The notes under the pieces are model-generated. The model was not told where the DNA came from, did not search any database, and saw nothing but the letters and a program-made list of their open reading frames with translations. Below are positions 1 to 5,639 of a stretch of 11,236 bases of DNA, one piece after another. The stretch's first letter is position 1; each line of letters opens with the position of its first letter. The stretch is from NCBI GenBank assembly GCA_003486025.1, contig DNHA01000172.1, forward strand, positions 1-11,236. Reading direction: 5' to 3'. Made by a program: the position numbers and the translations under genes. Source of the stretch: Micrococcaceae bacterium. Lineage in GTDB: Bacteria; Actinomycetota; Actinomycetes; Actinomycetales; Micrococcaceae.

Positions 1-170
1 CCCGAGGGGTTATCGGCGACTATCGAGAGCCTGAGGTTTTGCGTTTTGGGGTTACGCCGCTCTACCTGAGTCGCACCGATATCTGGGATGCGGTGGAGAT
101 CCTGCGTGAAGTTCTGCACACCGGGGCATGGCAGCGCGTGGAGTTTGCCGTACGAAATGCCGTGACATAG
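1..170 (+). CDS. kynU: Kynureninase, C-terminal end (5'-truncated by window edge)
   Basis: The reading frame is open from base 3 to the TAG at 168-170 and encodes the last 55 residues of a protein. The tail contains [18 protein letters not shown] followed by [19 protein letters not shown], which I recognise as the conserved C-terminus of kynureninase. That enzyme is a PLP-dependent, aminotransferase-fold enzyme that cleaves L-kynurenine to anthranilate and L-alanine, or 3-hydroxykynurenine to 3-hydroxyanthranilate, in cytosolic tryptophan breakdown. The PLP lysine and most of the catalytic domain lie outside the window, so activity cannot be judged. An amino-acid permease gene follows on the same strand after 124 bases, which suggests a tryptophan or kynurenine uptake and degradation locus. 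The identification rests on recalled family sequence. Confidence 0.82.
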   Translation, partial: RGVIGDYREPEVLRFGVTPLYLSRTDIWDAVEILREVLHTGAWQRVEFAVRNAVT

Positions 171-238
171 CGCAAAATTCACTGATCAACAGGCCCGTGA
201 CCCGAGAATCCAGCGAATTTACGCCAGAGTACTCTTAA

Positions 239-272
239 GAACAGCGTGGCATCCATCGATGTCGCGCTGTTC
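239..272 (+). promoter_or_regulatory. Strong stem-loop in the leader of the amino-acid permease gene
   Basis: Arms 239-253 (GAACAGCGTGGCATC) and 258-272 (GATGTCGCGCTGTTC) pair over all 15 positions, with 13 Watson-Crick pairs and two G-U pairs, and close a four-base loop CATC. No T-run follows on the plus strand, so it is not a classical intrinsic terminator. It ends 10 bases before the Shine-Dalgarno-like AAGGGAG (283-289) of the permease. With only 22 bases between hairpin and start codon there is no room for a promoter after it, so the permease mRNA should carry it unless transcription starts inside it. It could stabilise the 5' end, mark a processing site downstream of kynU, or affect translation. 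A TACTCT -10-like hexamer lies at 230-235 without a good -35. Confidence 0.6.
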
Positions 273-294
273 GCATAGGTCTAAGGGAGCATCG

Positions 295-1674
295 TTGGGC
301 AAGCAGCCGGTACACGTCACTGAATCCGGGTCGGGTCTGAAGAAGTCATTAACACCGGCCCAGATGTCGATGATCGCGCTGGGCAGCGCGATCGGCACGG
401 GACTGTTTGCCGGCAGCAAATTGGCTATCTCAATGGCAGGCCCATCGGTGATCGTCAGCTACCTGATTGGTGGCGTCGTGGCACTGCTGGTCATGGGGGC
501 TCTCGCCGAAATGACGGTTAAGCAGCCGGTGGCTGGATCGTTCGGCGTTTACGCCGAACGCTACTTGGGACGGTTCGCCGGGTACCTGACCAAATACCTT
601 TACTGGTCCGCACTGATCTTCGCGGTGGGCACCGAGGTCAGCGCCGTGGGCGAATATATGCAGTACTGGTTCCCGGAGATTCCCGGACTGCTCTGGGTGA
701 TCCTCTTTTCCGTCGTGCTGCTTGCAGTGAACTTCGCCAGCGTGAAAACCTTCGGCACCACCGAATACTGGTTCTCCGCGATCAAGGTCTTCGCCGTAGT
801 CGCCTTTATCATCATTGCCCTGTGGCTGGTATTCCATGATTCCACCGACCAGTTCGGTTTCCAGAACTACACCGCCGAGGGCGGATTCTTCGCCAACGGG
901 CTCTCCGGCACGTGGAGTGCGGTGATCGTGGCGATCTTCTCTTACATGGGCATCGAAGCCATCTCGATTGCCGCGGCCGAGGCCCGCAACCCAAAAATTG
1001 CGGTGCGCAAGGCCTTCAAAGTTTCCTTCCTGCGCCTGCTGCTCTTCTACGTATTCACCATGGCGTTGATCCTCGCTGTGGCGCCCACCAGTGAGCTTAT
1101 TTCCGGCGGTTCTCCGTTTGTCACCGTAATGGCCCAGGTTGGTATTCCTTTTGCCGACTCGGTGCTGAACTTCGTGCTGATCATTGCCGCGTTATCGGCG
1201 ATGAATGCCCAGCTCTATGCCGCTACTCGCATGCTGCACTCGTTGGCTAACTCCGGCCATGCACCGCGTCTAGCCCACAAAACCAGCAGTAACGGTGCCC
1301 CGATCCACGCGGTGTGGATGTCTGCCGGCGGCATTGCCGTGGCTGCACTGGTCTACGCCATGGTTCCAGAAGGCGGATTCGGCATCATGATGTCACTGGC
1401 TACCTTTGGCGCCTTGGCTACCTGGTTCATGATCTTGGTGACCCACGTGGCCTTCCGCCGCAAGGTGCGCAGTCAGCAGGTTGTCTTGGACTACAAGCTG
1501 CCCGGATACCCGGCTGCCTCGCTATTTGGAGCGGTATTACTGGCAGGACTGCTGGTGACCTCGTTCTTCGTCCCGGAATTCAAGTACACGCTGATCTTCG
1601 GTGTGCCGTTTGTCATCGTCATGTCGGTGCTCTACAAGCTGGCCTTTGCCGGCAAGCAGCAACCTTCAGCCTAG
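295..1674 (+). CDS. APC-superfamily amino-acid permease (AAT family)
   Basis: This is an integral membrane amino-acid/proton symporter of the amino acid-polyamine-organocation superfamily, 459 residues with about 12 predicted hydrophobic segments. Near the N-terminus it carries IALGSAIGTGLFAGSK (residues 27-42), the hallmark unwound first helix that binds the substrate backbone. FGTTEYWFSAIKV (153-165) and SYMGIEAISIAAAEARNP (216-233) are further typical AAT-family motifs. Length is normal for the family. I chose TTG 295 because AAGGGAG (283-289) stands five bases before it. The in-frame ATG at 259 has no ribosome-binding site, lies inside a strong hairpin, and would add a non-conserved 12-residue tail. 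Following kynU, it may import tryptophan, kynurenine or another aromatic amino acid, but specificity cannot be read from sequence. GABA- or D-serine/alanine/glycine-type permeases are alternatives. Confidence 0.88.
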   Translation: MGKQPVHVTESGSGLKKSLTPAQMSMIALGSAIGTGLFAGSKLAISMAGPSVIVSYLIGGVVALLVMGALAEMTVKQPVAGSFGVYAERYLGRFAGYLTKYLYWSALIFAVGTEVSAVGEYMQYWFPEIPGLLWVILFSVVLLAVNFASVKTFGTTEYWFSAIKVFAVVAFIIIALWLVFHDSTDQFGFQNYTAEGGFFANGLSGTWSAVIVAIFSYMGIEAISIAAAEARNPKIAVRKAFKVSFLRLLLFYVFTMALILAVAPTSELISGGSPFVTVMAQVGIPFADSVLNFVLIIAALSAMNAQLYAATRMLHSLANSGHAPRLAHKTSSNGAPIHAVWMSAGGIAVAALVYAMVPEGGFGIMMSLATFGALATWFMILVTHVAFRRKVRSQQVVLDYKLPGYPAASLFGAVLLAGLLVTSFFVPEFKYTLIFGVPFVIVMSVLYKLAFAGKQQPSA

Positions 1675-1688
1675 CCAGGCAAACTCGT

Positions 1689-1729
1689 TGCCCGCGGCGC
1701 CAGTTCACTGGAGAATTCTGCTGCGGGCA
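1689..1729 (+). terminator. Probable stem-loop terminator after the permease gene
   Basis: Arms 1689-1698 (TGCCCGCGGC) and 1720-1729 (GCTGCGGGCA) pair over 10 positions with one G-U. The 21-base loop contains a second small hairpin, CCAG-ttca-CTGG (1700-1711), and the palindrome AGAATTCT (1712-1719). It lies 14 bases after the permease stop. No T-tract follows, which is common for hairpin terminators in high-GC actinobacteria but makes the call uncertain. Confidence 0.5.
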
Positions 1730-1762
1730 CTAAGATCGTAAAGGGCCTGCCAGATGGCAGGC
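1709..1762 (+). promoter_or_regulatory. Candidate tdk promoter with hairpin in the leader
   Basis: TAAGAT at 1731-1736 fits a TANNNT -10 box, and TGGAGA at 1709-1714 (16-base spacer) is a weak -35 match. Downstream, GCCTGCC (1745-1751) and GGCAGGC (1756-1762) form a perfect 7-bp stem with a four-base loop AGAT. This hairpin ends 12 bases before the GAGGAG ribosome-binding site of the thymidine kinase gene. If transcription starts near 1743, it would sit at the extreme 5' end of the mRNA. The promoter call is weak; the hairpin itself is clear. Confidence 0.3.
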
Positions 1763-1782
1763 GCAGCAACATTTGAGGAGCA

Positions 1783-2409
1783 ATGGTGGCCAAGCTGTAT
1801 TTCCGATATGGGGCAATGAACTCGGGCAAATCAACGAGCTTATTGCAGGCTGCCTTCAACTATGAGGAACGCGGCCAGCGGATCTTGCTGGCCAAGCCCG
1901 GAGTCGATACCAAGGGAGAAGCCTCGATAGTTTCCCGGTTAGGGCTTGAACGCGAGGTTGACTTCGTGATCAGCCCGCAAGGTAATGTGCGTCAGCAGTT
2001 CGCTGCGATAGCCTCCGGAGAAGACCCTGAAGCCCTTCTCACTCACATTGACTCACCGCCGGTCGCCTGCCTGCTTGTCGACGAGGCCCAGTTCTTGAAC
2101 CGGGAGCAGGTTGACGACCTGTTGCGAATTGCCGTGCTCGACAACGTTCCGGTTCTTGCCTACGGGATCCGCACCGACTTCAGAACCCATGCTTTCCCGG
2201 GCTCCGCGCGATTGATGGAGCTTGCGCACTCCTTGGAAGAGCTGAAAACCATTTGCCGCTGCGGGCGTAAGGCAATGTTTAACACTCGCCGGGTGGGGGA
2301 TCAGGTTGTTTTTGACGGCGACCAGGTAGCCATCGATGGGGAAGATGTCTGGTACGAGTCACTGTGTGCCTCATGCTATTTGGATGCCTCTGGTGGGCAG
2401 CTCAGCTAG
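1783..2409 (+). CDS. tdk: Thymidine kinase (type II)
   Basis: This is a cytosolic salvage enzyme that phosphorylates thymidine (and deoxyuridine) with ATP to dTMP; 208 residues, normal for the family. The P-loop GAMNSGKST is at residues 10-18. The Walker B-like DEAQF (100-104) contains the catalytic-base glutamate E101. A structural zinc site is formed by C158, C160, C195 and C198, and VWYESLC just before the last pair matches the thymine-binding lasso end. The ribosome-binding site GAGGAG (1775-1780) is only two bases from ATG 1783 but five from the in-frame GTG 1786. GTG 1786 may therefore be the real start and would give the usual N-terminus MAKLYFRY. The gene follows two leader dyads, so it is probably transcribed separately from the permease, and it converges on tetR with a 15-base gap. 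No oddities are seen in the catalytic core. Confidence 0.95.
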   Translation: MVAKLYFRYGAMNSGKSTSLLQAAFNYEERGQRILLAKPGVDTKGEASIVSRLGLEREVDFVISPQGNVRQQFAAIASGEDPEALLTHIDSPPVACLLVDEAQFLNREQVDDLLRIAVLDNVPVLAYGIRTDFRTHAFPGSARLMELAHSLEELKTICRCGRKAMFNTRRVGDQVVFDGDQVAIDGEDVWYESLCASCYLDASGGQLS

Positions 2410-2424
2410 CGGGTGCCCGCGGGT

Positions 2425-2964
2425 TTAGGTACTGGAGCAGAGCCCGGCAACTGCTCGCTGCAGTCCCCAATCAAAACCATCACTTTGTGGTGCATCAACG
2501 TCCAACTGCACGAGGTTCTGCCGGTAGGCCACCGAACCCAGAATGTGATTGAGCAGCAGTTGCTGGCCAAAACGGGACTCTTCCGCAGGCAAACCAGCTA
2601 ATTGAAGTAGTTCGCGCAGCTGCAGTACTGGGTTGAGTTGCTCAACCTGCAGCGCACTGGCTACCTCGATCACCTCCGGGCTGTCCTGGATGGGAAGCAG
2701 TGCCAGGTATAGCTTGCGGCATAGTTGTAACACCGCGTCGGCGGGTGTGGCAAAATTTTCCGGGATGACACGCAGCTGCTCGGTGTTCAGCAGCTTGGCC
2801 GCCACGGCTGCCAGCAGCTCCTGCTTGTTTTTCACATGCCAGTACAGTGCCCCAACCTGCACTTCGAGTTCTTTGGCCAAGCGGCGCATGGACAGGTCAG
2901 CTAGCCCGAACTGCTGCAGGATATCGACCGCGGTATCCACAACGGTCAGCTGAGTTAATGCCAT
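2425..2964 (-). CDS. TetR-family transcriptional regulator
   Basis: This is a DNA-binding repressor of 179 residues. The N-terminal TetR domain runs from about residue 6 to 55, with the helix-turn-helix in LSMRRLAKELEVQVGALYWHV (around 24-44). The YWHVKNKQELL ending is typical of the branch that includes the tetracycline repressor. The remaining ~120 residues are helical and hydrophobic, as expected for a ligand-binding and dimerisation domain. The frame is open upstream to 3159, but that extension overlaps the neighbouring membrane-protein gene and has no TetR homology, so I use ATG 2964. There is no strong Shine-Dalgarno; a TAGACT -10 box seven bases upstream suggests a leaderless mRNA. It lies 88 bases downstream of a small exporter-like gene on the same strand and may respond to a toxic compound, but the ligand is unknown. 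Confidence 0.88.
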   Translation of the reverse strand: MALTQLTVVDTAVDILQQFGLADLSMRRLAKELEVQVGALYWHVKNKQELLAAVAAKLLNTEQLRVIPENFATPADAVLQLCRKLYLALLPIQDSPEVIEVASALQVEQLNPVLQLRELLQLAGLPAEESRFGQQLLLNHILGSVAYRQNLVQLDVDAPQSDGFDWGLQRAVAGLCSST

Positions 2965-2968
2965 GGCT

Positions 2969-2979
2969 TCTAGTCTAGA
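2969..2979 (-). promoter_or_regulatory. Palindrome overlapping a candidate leaderless promoter of tetR
   Basis: Read on the minus strand, TCTAGACTAGA is an 11-base palindrome with five-base arms around one central base. It contains TAGACT (2977 to 2972), a TANNNT-type -10 hexamer that ends seven bases before the ATG. That spacing would put the transcription start at or next to the start codon. No good -35 is visible. The palindrome may be an autoregulatory TetR operator, but it is short and could be chance. Confidence 0.35.
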
Positions 2980-3052
2980 CGCAGCAGCACTGGCTGCCTG
3001 CGTGCACTGATCCGGTTGCGGGTCAGCCTTTCTGGTATCTGCAGGTGCTGCG

Positions 3053-3592
3053 CTAAGCCGCAACATTGACAACGCTGGCGATAAAGATCGACAGTGCGGT
3101 AGTCCAGCTGATGATGGCTGCTGCCTGCCAGATGAGAATGCGTGTCTTGCTGACGCCAATGGCAGCGAGCATGGTGGCGGTGAAGTGGGTTGGCAGCAGG
3201 AGGGGGCCGAGCAGGCTCACACCTGGGACACCGTAGCGTTCAAATGCGCGCTGGAATTTGATTCTGCGGTTGGCCTTGCGTTCACTTTCCTCGGTGACAT
3301 CCGACTCGACGTGGCCTACCCCGTTTGCTTCGACAAGTTCCTTCGCTCGCTTGCGGTTGGACAGTGCCGTGTGGGCACCGGAGCCAAGCAATACCAAAAT
3401 CGCCACACAGGTGAAGTTGCCGATGATGGCGGCGAGGGCGGCGAGCAGGGGATTGATGCCGCCAAGAATGCCGATGGTTGCAGCTCCTTCGCCTTCAATG
3501 AAAGGAACCGCGCCGGCTACGGCCACGATTAACGGCTGCGCGACCTCGGGGACCTGGGAAATGAGATTCTGGAAGGATTCGATGAGGTTCAT
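3053..3592 (-). CDS. Small integral membrane protein, small multidrug export-like
   Basis: The protein has 179 residues and roughly four to five hydrophobic segments (about 18-32, 37-58, 60-77, 120-145 and 150-175). A charged cytoplasmic stretch of lysine, arginine and glutamate (79-118) lies between the two halves. The conserved-looking parts are PFIEGEGA (30-37) and RYGVPGVSLLGPLLLP (119-134). I recognise it as resembling the Sm_multidrug_ex family (Pfam PF06695), with some likeness to DedA-type membrane proteins. No substrate has been firmly established for that family, so 'multidrug' is only a label. The start is clear: AGGAG lies 5 bases upstream of the ATG at 3592. It is divergent from a two-component system across a region full of dyads and is followed on the same strand by tetR, so its expression may be controlled by either regulator. 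Confidence 0.7.
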   Translation of the reverse strand: MNLIESFQNLISQVPEVAQPLIVAVAGAVPFIEGEGAATIGILGGINPLLAALAAIIGNFTCVAILVLLGSGAHTALSNRKRAKELVEANGVGHVESDVTEESERKANRRIKFQRAFERYGVPGVSLLGPLLLPTHFTATMLAAIGVSKTRILIWQAAAIISWTTALSIFIASVVNVAA

Positions 3593-3650
3593 GATTGCTC
3601 CTGTCGTGATTCACCGGATGTCGGTGCAATTCAATTCCATCGCGTTTGAA

Positions 3651-3666
3651 GCACTTGGATAAGTGC
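3651..3666. repeat. Inverted repeat GCACTT-AAGTGC in the divergent region
   Basis: Perfect six-base arms (3651-3656 and 3661-3666) flank GGAT. Its right end overlaps another dyad, GCCTAAA (3665-3671) with TTTAGGC (3700-3706). The element lies about 60 bases upstream of the exporter-like gene and could be an operator or a leader hairpin for that gene. Confidence 0.4.
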
Positions 3667-3671
3667 CTAAA

Positions 3672-3685
3672 TGTCACTTGTGACA
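3672..3685. promoter_or_regulatory. Candidate operator 1, TGTCAC-TT-GTGACA
   Basis: This is a perfect inverted repeat with six-base arms and a TT centre. It shares the TGTCA/TGACA half-sites with a second dyad at 3709-3722; the two centres are 37 bases apart. NarL/LuxR-type response regulators bind such short dyads as dimers, so the product of the adjacent response-regulator gene is the first candidate to bind here. This is inferred from position and symmetry only. Confidence 0.45.
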
Positions 3686-3708
3686 GGGAACTTTGCATGT
3701 TTAGGCCA

Positions 3709-3722
3709 TGACATTTGTCATC
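3709..3722. promoter_or_regulatory. Candidate operator 2, ATGACA-TT-TGTCAT
   Basis: Perfect six-base arms surround a TT centre. The site ends four bases before the TATACT -10 box of the histidine kinase gene and so occupies the -35 to -10 spacer region. A bound regulator could recruit or block RNA polymerase. Compared with operator 1 the half-sites are in the opposite order (TGACA then TGTCA). Confidence 0.5.
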
Positions 3723-3726
3723 CCCG

Positions 3727-3732
3727 TATACT
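3727..3732 (+). promoter_or_regulatory. -10 box of a probable leaderless promoter for the kinase-regulator operon
   Basis: TATACT matches the sigma-70/SigA -10 consensus at five of six positions. Six bases separate it from ATG 3739, which places the expected transcription start on the A of the start codon. No Shine-Dalgarno sequence precedes the ATG, in agreement with a leaderless mRNA, which is common in actinobacteria. A -35 element is not recognisable at 16-18 bases, hinting at activator dependence. Confidence 0.55.
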
Positions 3733-3738
3733 GAATAA

Positions 3739-4965
3739 ATGAGTGCTTCTCCACCTGCCGATCCGACTGAGAACTTCGGGCCCGGATCCATCGGTTCGCG
3801 CAGACTGAGCACGGGAATTACCGCCACTTGGTGGTACACAGTGGCCGCCTTGCTGATATTTCAGCTAATGATCCTGCTCCTATGGATCGGCGCGCAGACC
3901 AACTTGGGCAAGAGCCCTGCCTCCGTGTTGACCATGGCGATCGGCGGGCTGGCGTGGTGCGTGGCTACGGTGCCCTTGCTGGTGCTGTACCGGCGACGAG
4001 ATGAGACAGCGGGAGTCGCAGCGCAATGGCGCAGCATCCTGCTTCCGCTGTGCATCAGCGTGGTTTTTTCGTTCATCGCAGGCCTGACCAGCGGGCTCTG
4101 GGTGATGGCGGTGCTGCCAATCGTGCAATCGCTCATGCTGCTCAACTGGCCCCGTGGCGTACGCCTGCGGTTGGTCATCGCCGCCCTGGTATTGCTCAGT
4201 GGCCTGTGGTTCATTGATCTGCGTTCCGTGGCTTCTGCCGGCGGGAACGCCGCAGAAAGCTGGCGGGCACTGGGCTTCTTGACCATTTTGCTGCCGGCCA
4301 TCACCGCCAGCTCGCTGTGGTGGTGGGATGTGCTTGCCACGCTGGATCGTGCCCGAGCGGCAGAATCACGGTTAGGGGCCACCCAGGAGAGATTGCGCGT
4401 TGCGACTGATGTCCATGACCTGCAGGGCCATCATCTGCAGGTGATCGCGTTGCAACTTGAACTCTCCGAGCGTCTGTTTGCACGCGACCCGGAGGCCGCG
4501 CTGGAACAACTGCGGTTAGCCAGAGCCAGTGTCGCCGAGGCTCAACAAGGCACACGCGATCTAGCCATGCGCTTTCGCGGTGTGCCACTTCGCGATGAGA
4601 TAGATAACGCGGTTGATATTCTCCGGGCAGCTGGGATCTCGGTCAATGCCACGGTGCCAGAGGAGGTAAATCTGGCGCCCGCCACCATTCTCGGGCCGAT
4701 CATTCGTGAGACAACAACAAACGTCCTGCGCCACGGTGCCGGCATGCGCGCGCAGCTGTCACTAAAGCGCGACGGAGGCCAATGGCGCTACGAGATCACT
4801 AACGACCGAGCAGCAGATAATGCGCACAGCGCTGATGGATCCGGGATACAAGGGATTATCCGCCGGGCGGCAGAAGCCGATGGCTCTGTTGAGGTGCACC
4901 GCGGAAAACATGAGTTCTCGATTGTGGTCCTGGTGCCAGCGACGAGCATTGAGGAAGAGCGGTAA
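3739..4965 (+). CDS. Sensor histidine kinase, DesK/NarL type
   Basis: This is a membrane-bound sensor kinase of 408 residues that should autophosphorylate and pass phosphate to the adjacent response regulator. About five to six hydrophobic segments fill residues 30-200 (for example 32-51, 60-84, 98-134 and 144-160). A dimerisation and phosphoacceptor domain of the HisKA_3 kind follows, with DVHDLQGHHLQ (224-234) and the phosphorylated histidine H226. The ATPase domain has an N-box around RETTTNVLRH (323-332) and a G-box GSGIQG (367-372). The usual NDG-like motif of the first G-box reads NDR (355-357). There is no large extracellular sensor domain, so the stimulus is probably sensed in or at the membrane. 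Its stop overlaps the next start by one base (TAATG), indicating translational coupling. The signal is unknown. Confidence 0.9.
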   Translation: MSASPPADPTENFGPGSIGSRRLSTGITATWWYTVAALLIFQLMILLLWIGAQTNLGKSPASVLTMAIGGLAWCVATVPLLVLYRRRDETAGVAAQWRSILLPLCISVVFSFIAGLTSGLWVMAVLPIVQSLMLLNWPRGVRLRLVIAALVLLSGLWFIDLRSVASAGGNAAESWRALGFLTILLPAITASSLWWWDVLATLDRARAAESRLGATQERLRVATDVHDLQGHHLQVIALQLELSERLFARDPEAALEQLRLARASVAEAQQGTRDLAMRFRGVPLRDEIDNAVDILRAAGISVNATVPEEVNLAPATILGPIIRETTTNVLRHGAGMRAQLSLKRDGGQWRYEITNDRAADNAHSADGSGIQGIIRRAAEADGSVEVHRGKHEFSIVVLVPATSIEEER

Positions 4966-5570
4966 TGATCCGAGTATTGATTGCAGATGATGAGGCAATG
5001 ATTCGTTCGGCGCTGGCGGCACTGTTGTCTTTAGAAGAAGACATCGAGGTCGTTGCCGAATGCGCCGATGGTGCGCAGGCCGTCATCATGGCAGAAAAAC
5101 TGCAACCTGATATCTGCCTGCTCGATTTGGAGATGCCGGAACTGGACGGCGTCCAGGTAGCTGATCGGCTGCGTAGCATGCTGAGCGCCACACGCTGCGT
5201 TGTGGTGACCAGGCATGCCCGCCCCGGAGTGCTGCGCAGAGCTCTGGCATCTGGAGTCTCAGGGTTCTTGCCGAAGTCTCGCAGTGCCAACGAGGTAGCC
5301 GAGGTCATCCGCCGAGTCGCGGCAGGCGCACGCTACATTGACCCCGAGATCGCCGCCGATGCGCTAAGCGACCAGCGAAGCCCGCTGACCGAACGGGAAC
5401 TGGATGTGCTGCGTGCTGGTCGACGTGGCGAATCCACAGTGCAGATCGCTCGGGCGCTCAACCTGGCTGCCGGAACGGTACGCAATTACATCTCCGCAAT
5501 TCTCGCGAAGTTGAACGTCGGGACCCGCCAGCAAGCGGTGTTGCTCGCCGAAGAACGTGGATGGATCTGA
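4965..5570 (+). CDS. Response regulator, NarL/FixJ (LuxR-type HTH) family
   Basis: This cytosolic transcription factor of 201 residues is the partner of the upstream kinase. The receiver domain (1-~120) has the acidic pair D8/D9, the phosphoacceptor D54 in CLLDLEMPELDG, T82 and K104 in FLPK, all in the expected places. The C-terminal LuxR-type helix-turn-helix occupies about 138-198, starting with SPLTERELDVLR and continuing with TVQIARALNLAAGTVRNYI. The start overlaps the kinase stop codon (4963-4967), and GAGGAAGAG at 4951-4959 serves as ribosome-binding site. It resembles DesR-type regulators. It probably binds the TGTCA-type dyads upstream of the kinase gene, controlling its own operon and perhaps the divergent membrane protein. 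Confidence 0.92.
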   Translation: MIRVLIADDEAMIRSALAALLSLEEDIEVVAECADGAQAVIMAEKLQPDICLLDLEMPELDGVQVADRLRSMLSATRCVVVTRHARPGVLRRALASGVSGFLPKSRSANEVAEVIRRVAAGARYIDPEIAADALSDQRSPLTERELDVLRAGRRGESTVQIARALNLAAGTVRNYISAILAKLNVGTRQQAVLLAEERGWI

Positions 5571-5639
5571 GCAAAGCTGGTAAGCCTGCCCAGGGCCACC
5601 TGCCCCACTGCCAGGAAGCGGGCCAAGGCAAGCGTGCGC

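Noticed and set aside
2409..2420. Possible bidirectional terminator between tdk and tetR
   Set aside because: GCGGG-TG-CCCGC has only a two-base loop; a workable hairpin is just four pairs with no T-tract on either side.
2965..3159. N-terminal extension of the TetR protein to 3159
   Set aside because: The 65 extra residues are low-complexity, overlap the end of the membrane-protein gene and do not resemble a TetR N-terminus.
3861..4382. 173-residue minus-strand open frame inside the histidine kinase gene
   Set aside because: It is a shadow of the membrane-segment coding region, with no domain and no start signal.
5571..5639. Terminator between the response regulator and aldO
   Set aside because: The 69-base GC-rich gap has repeated CCAGG/CCTGCC words but no stem longer than about four pairs, so nothing can be supported.
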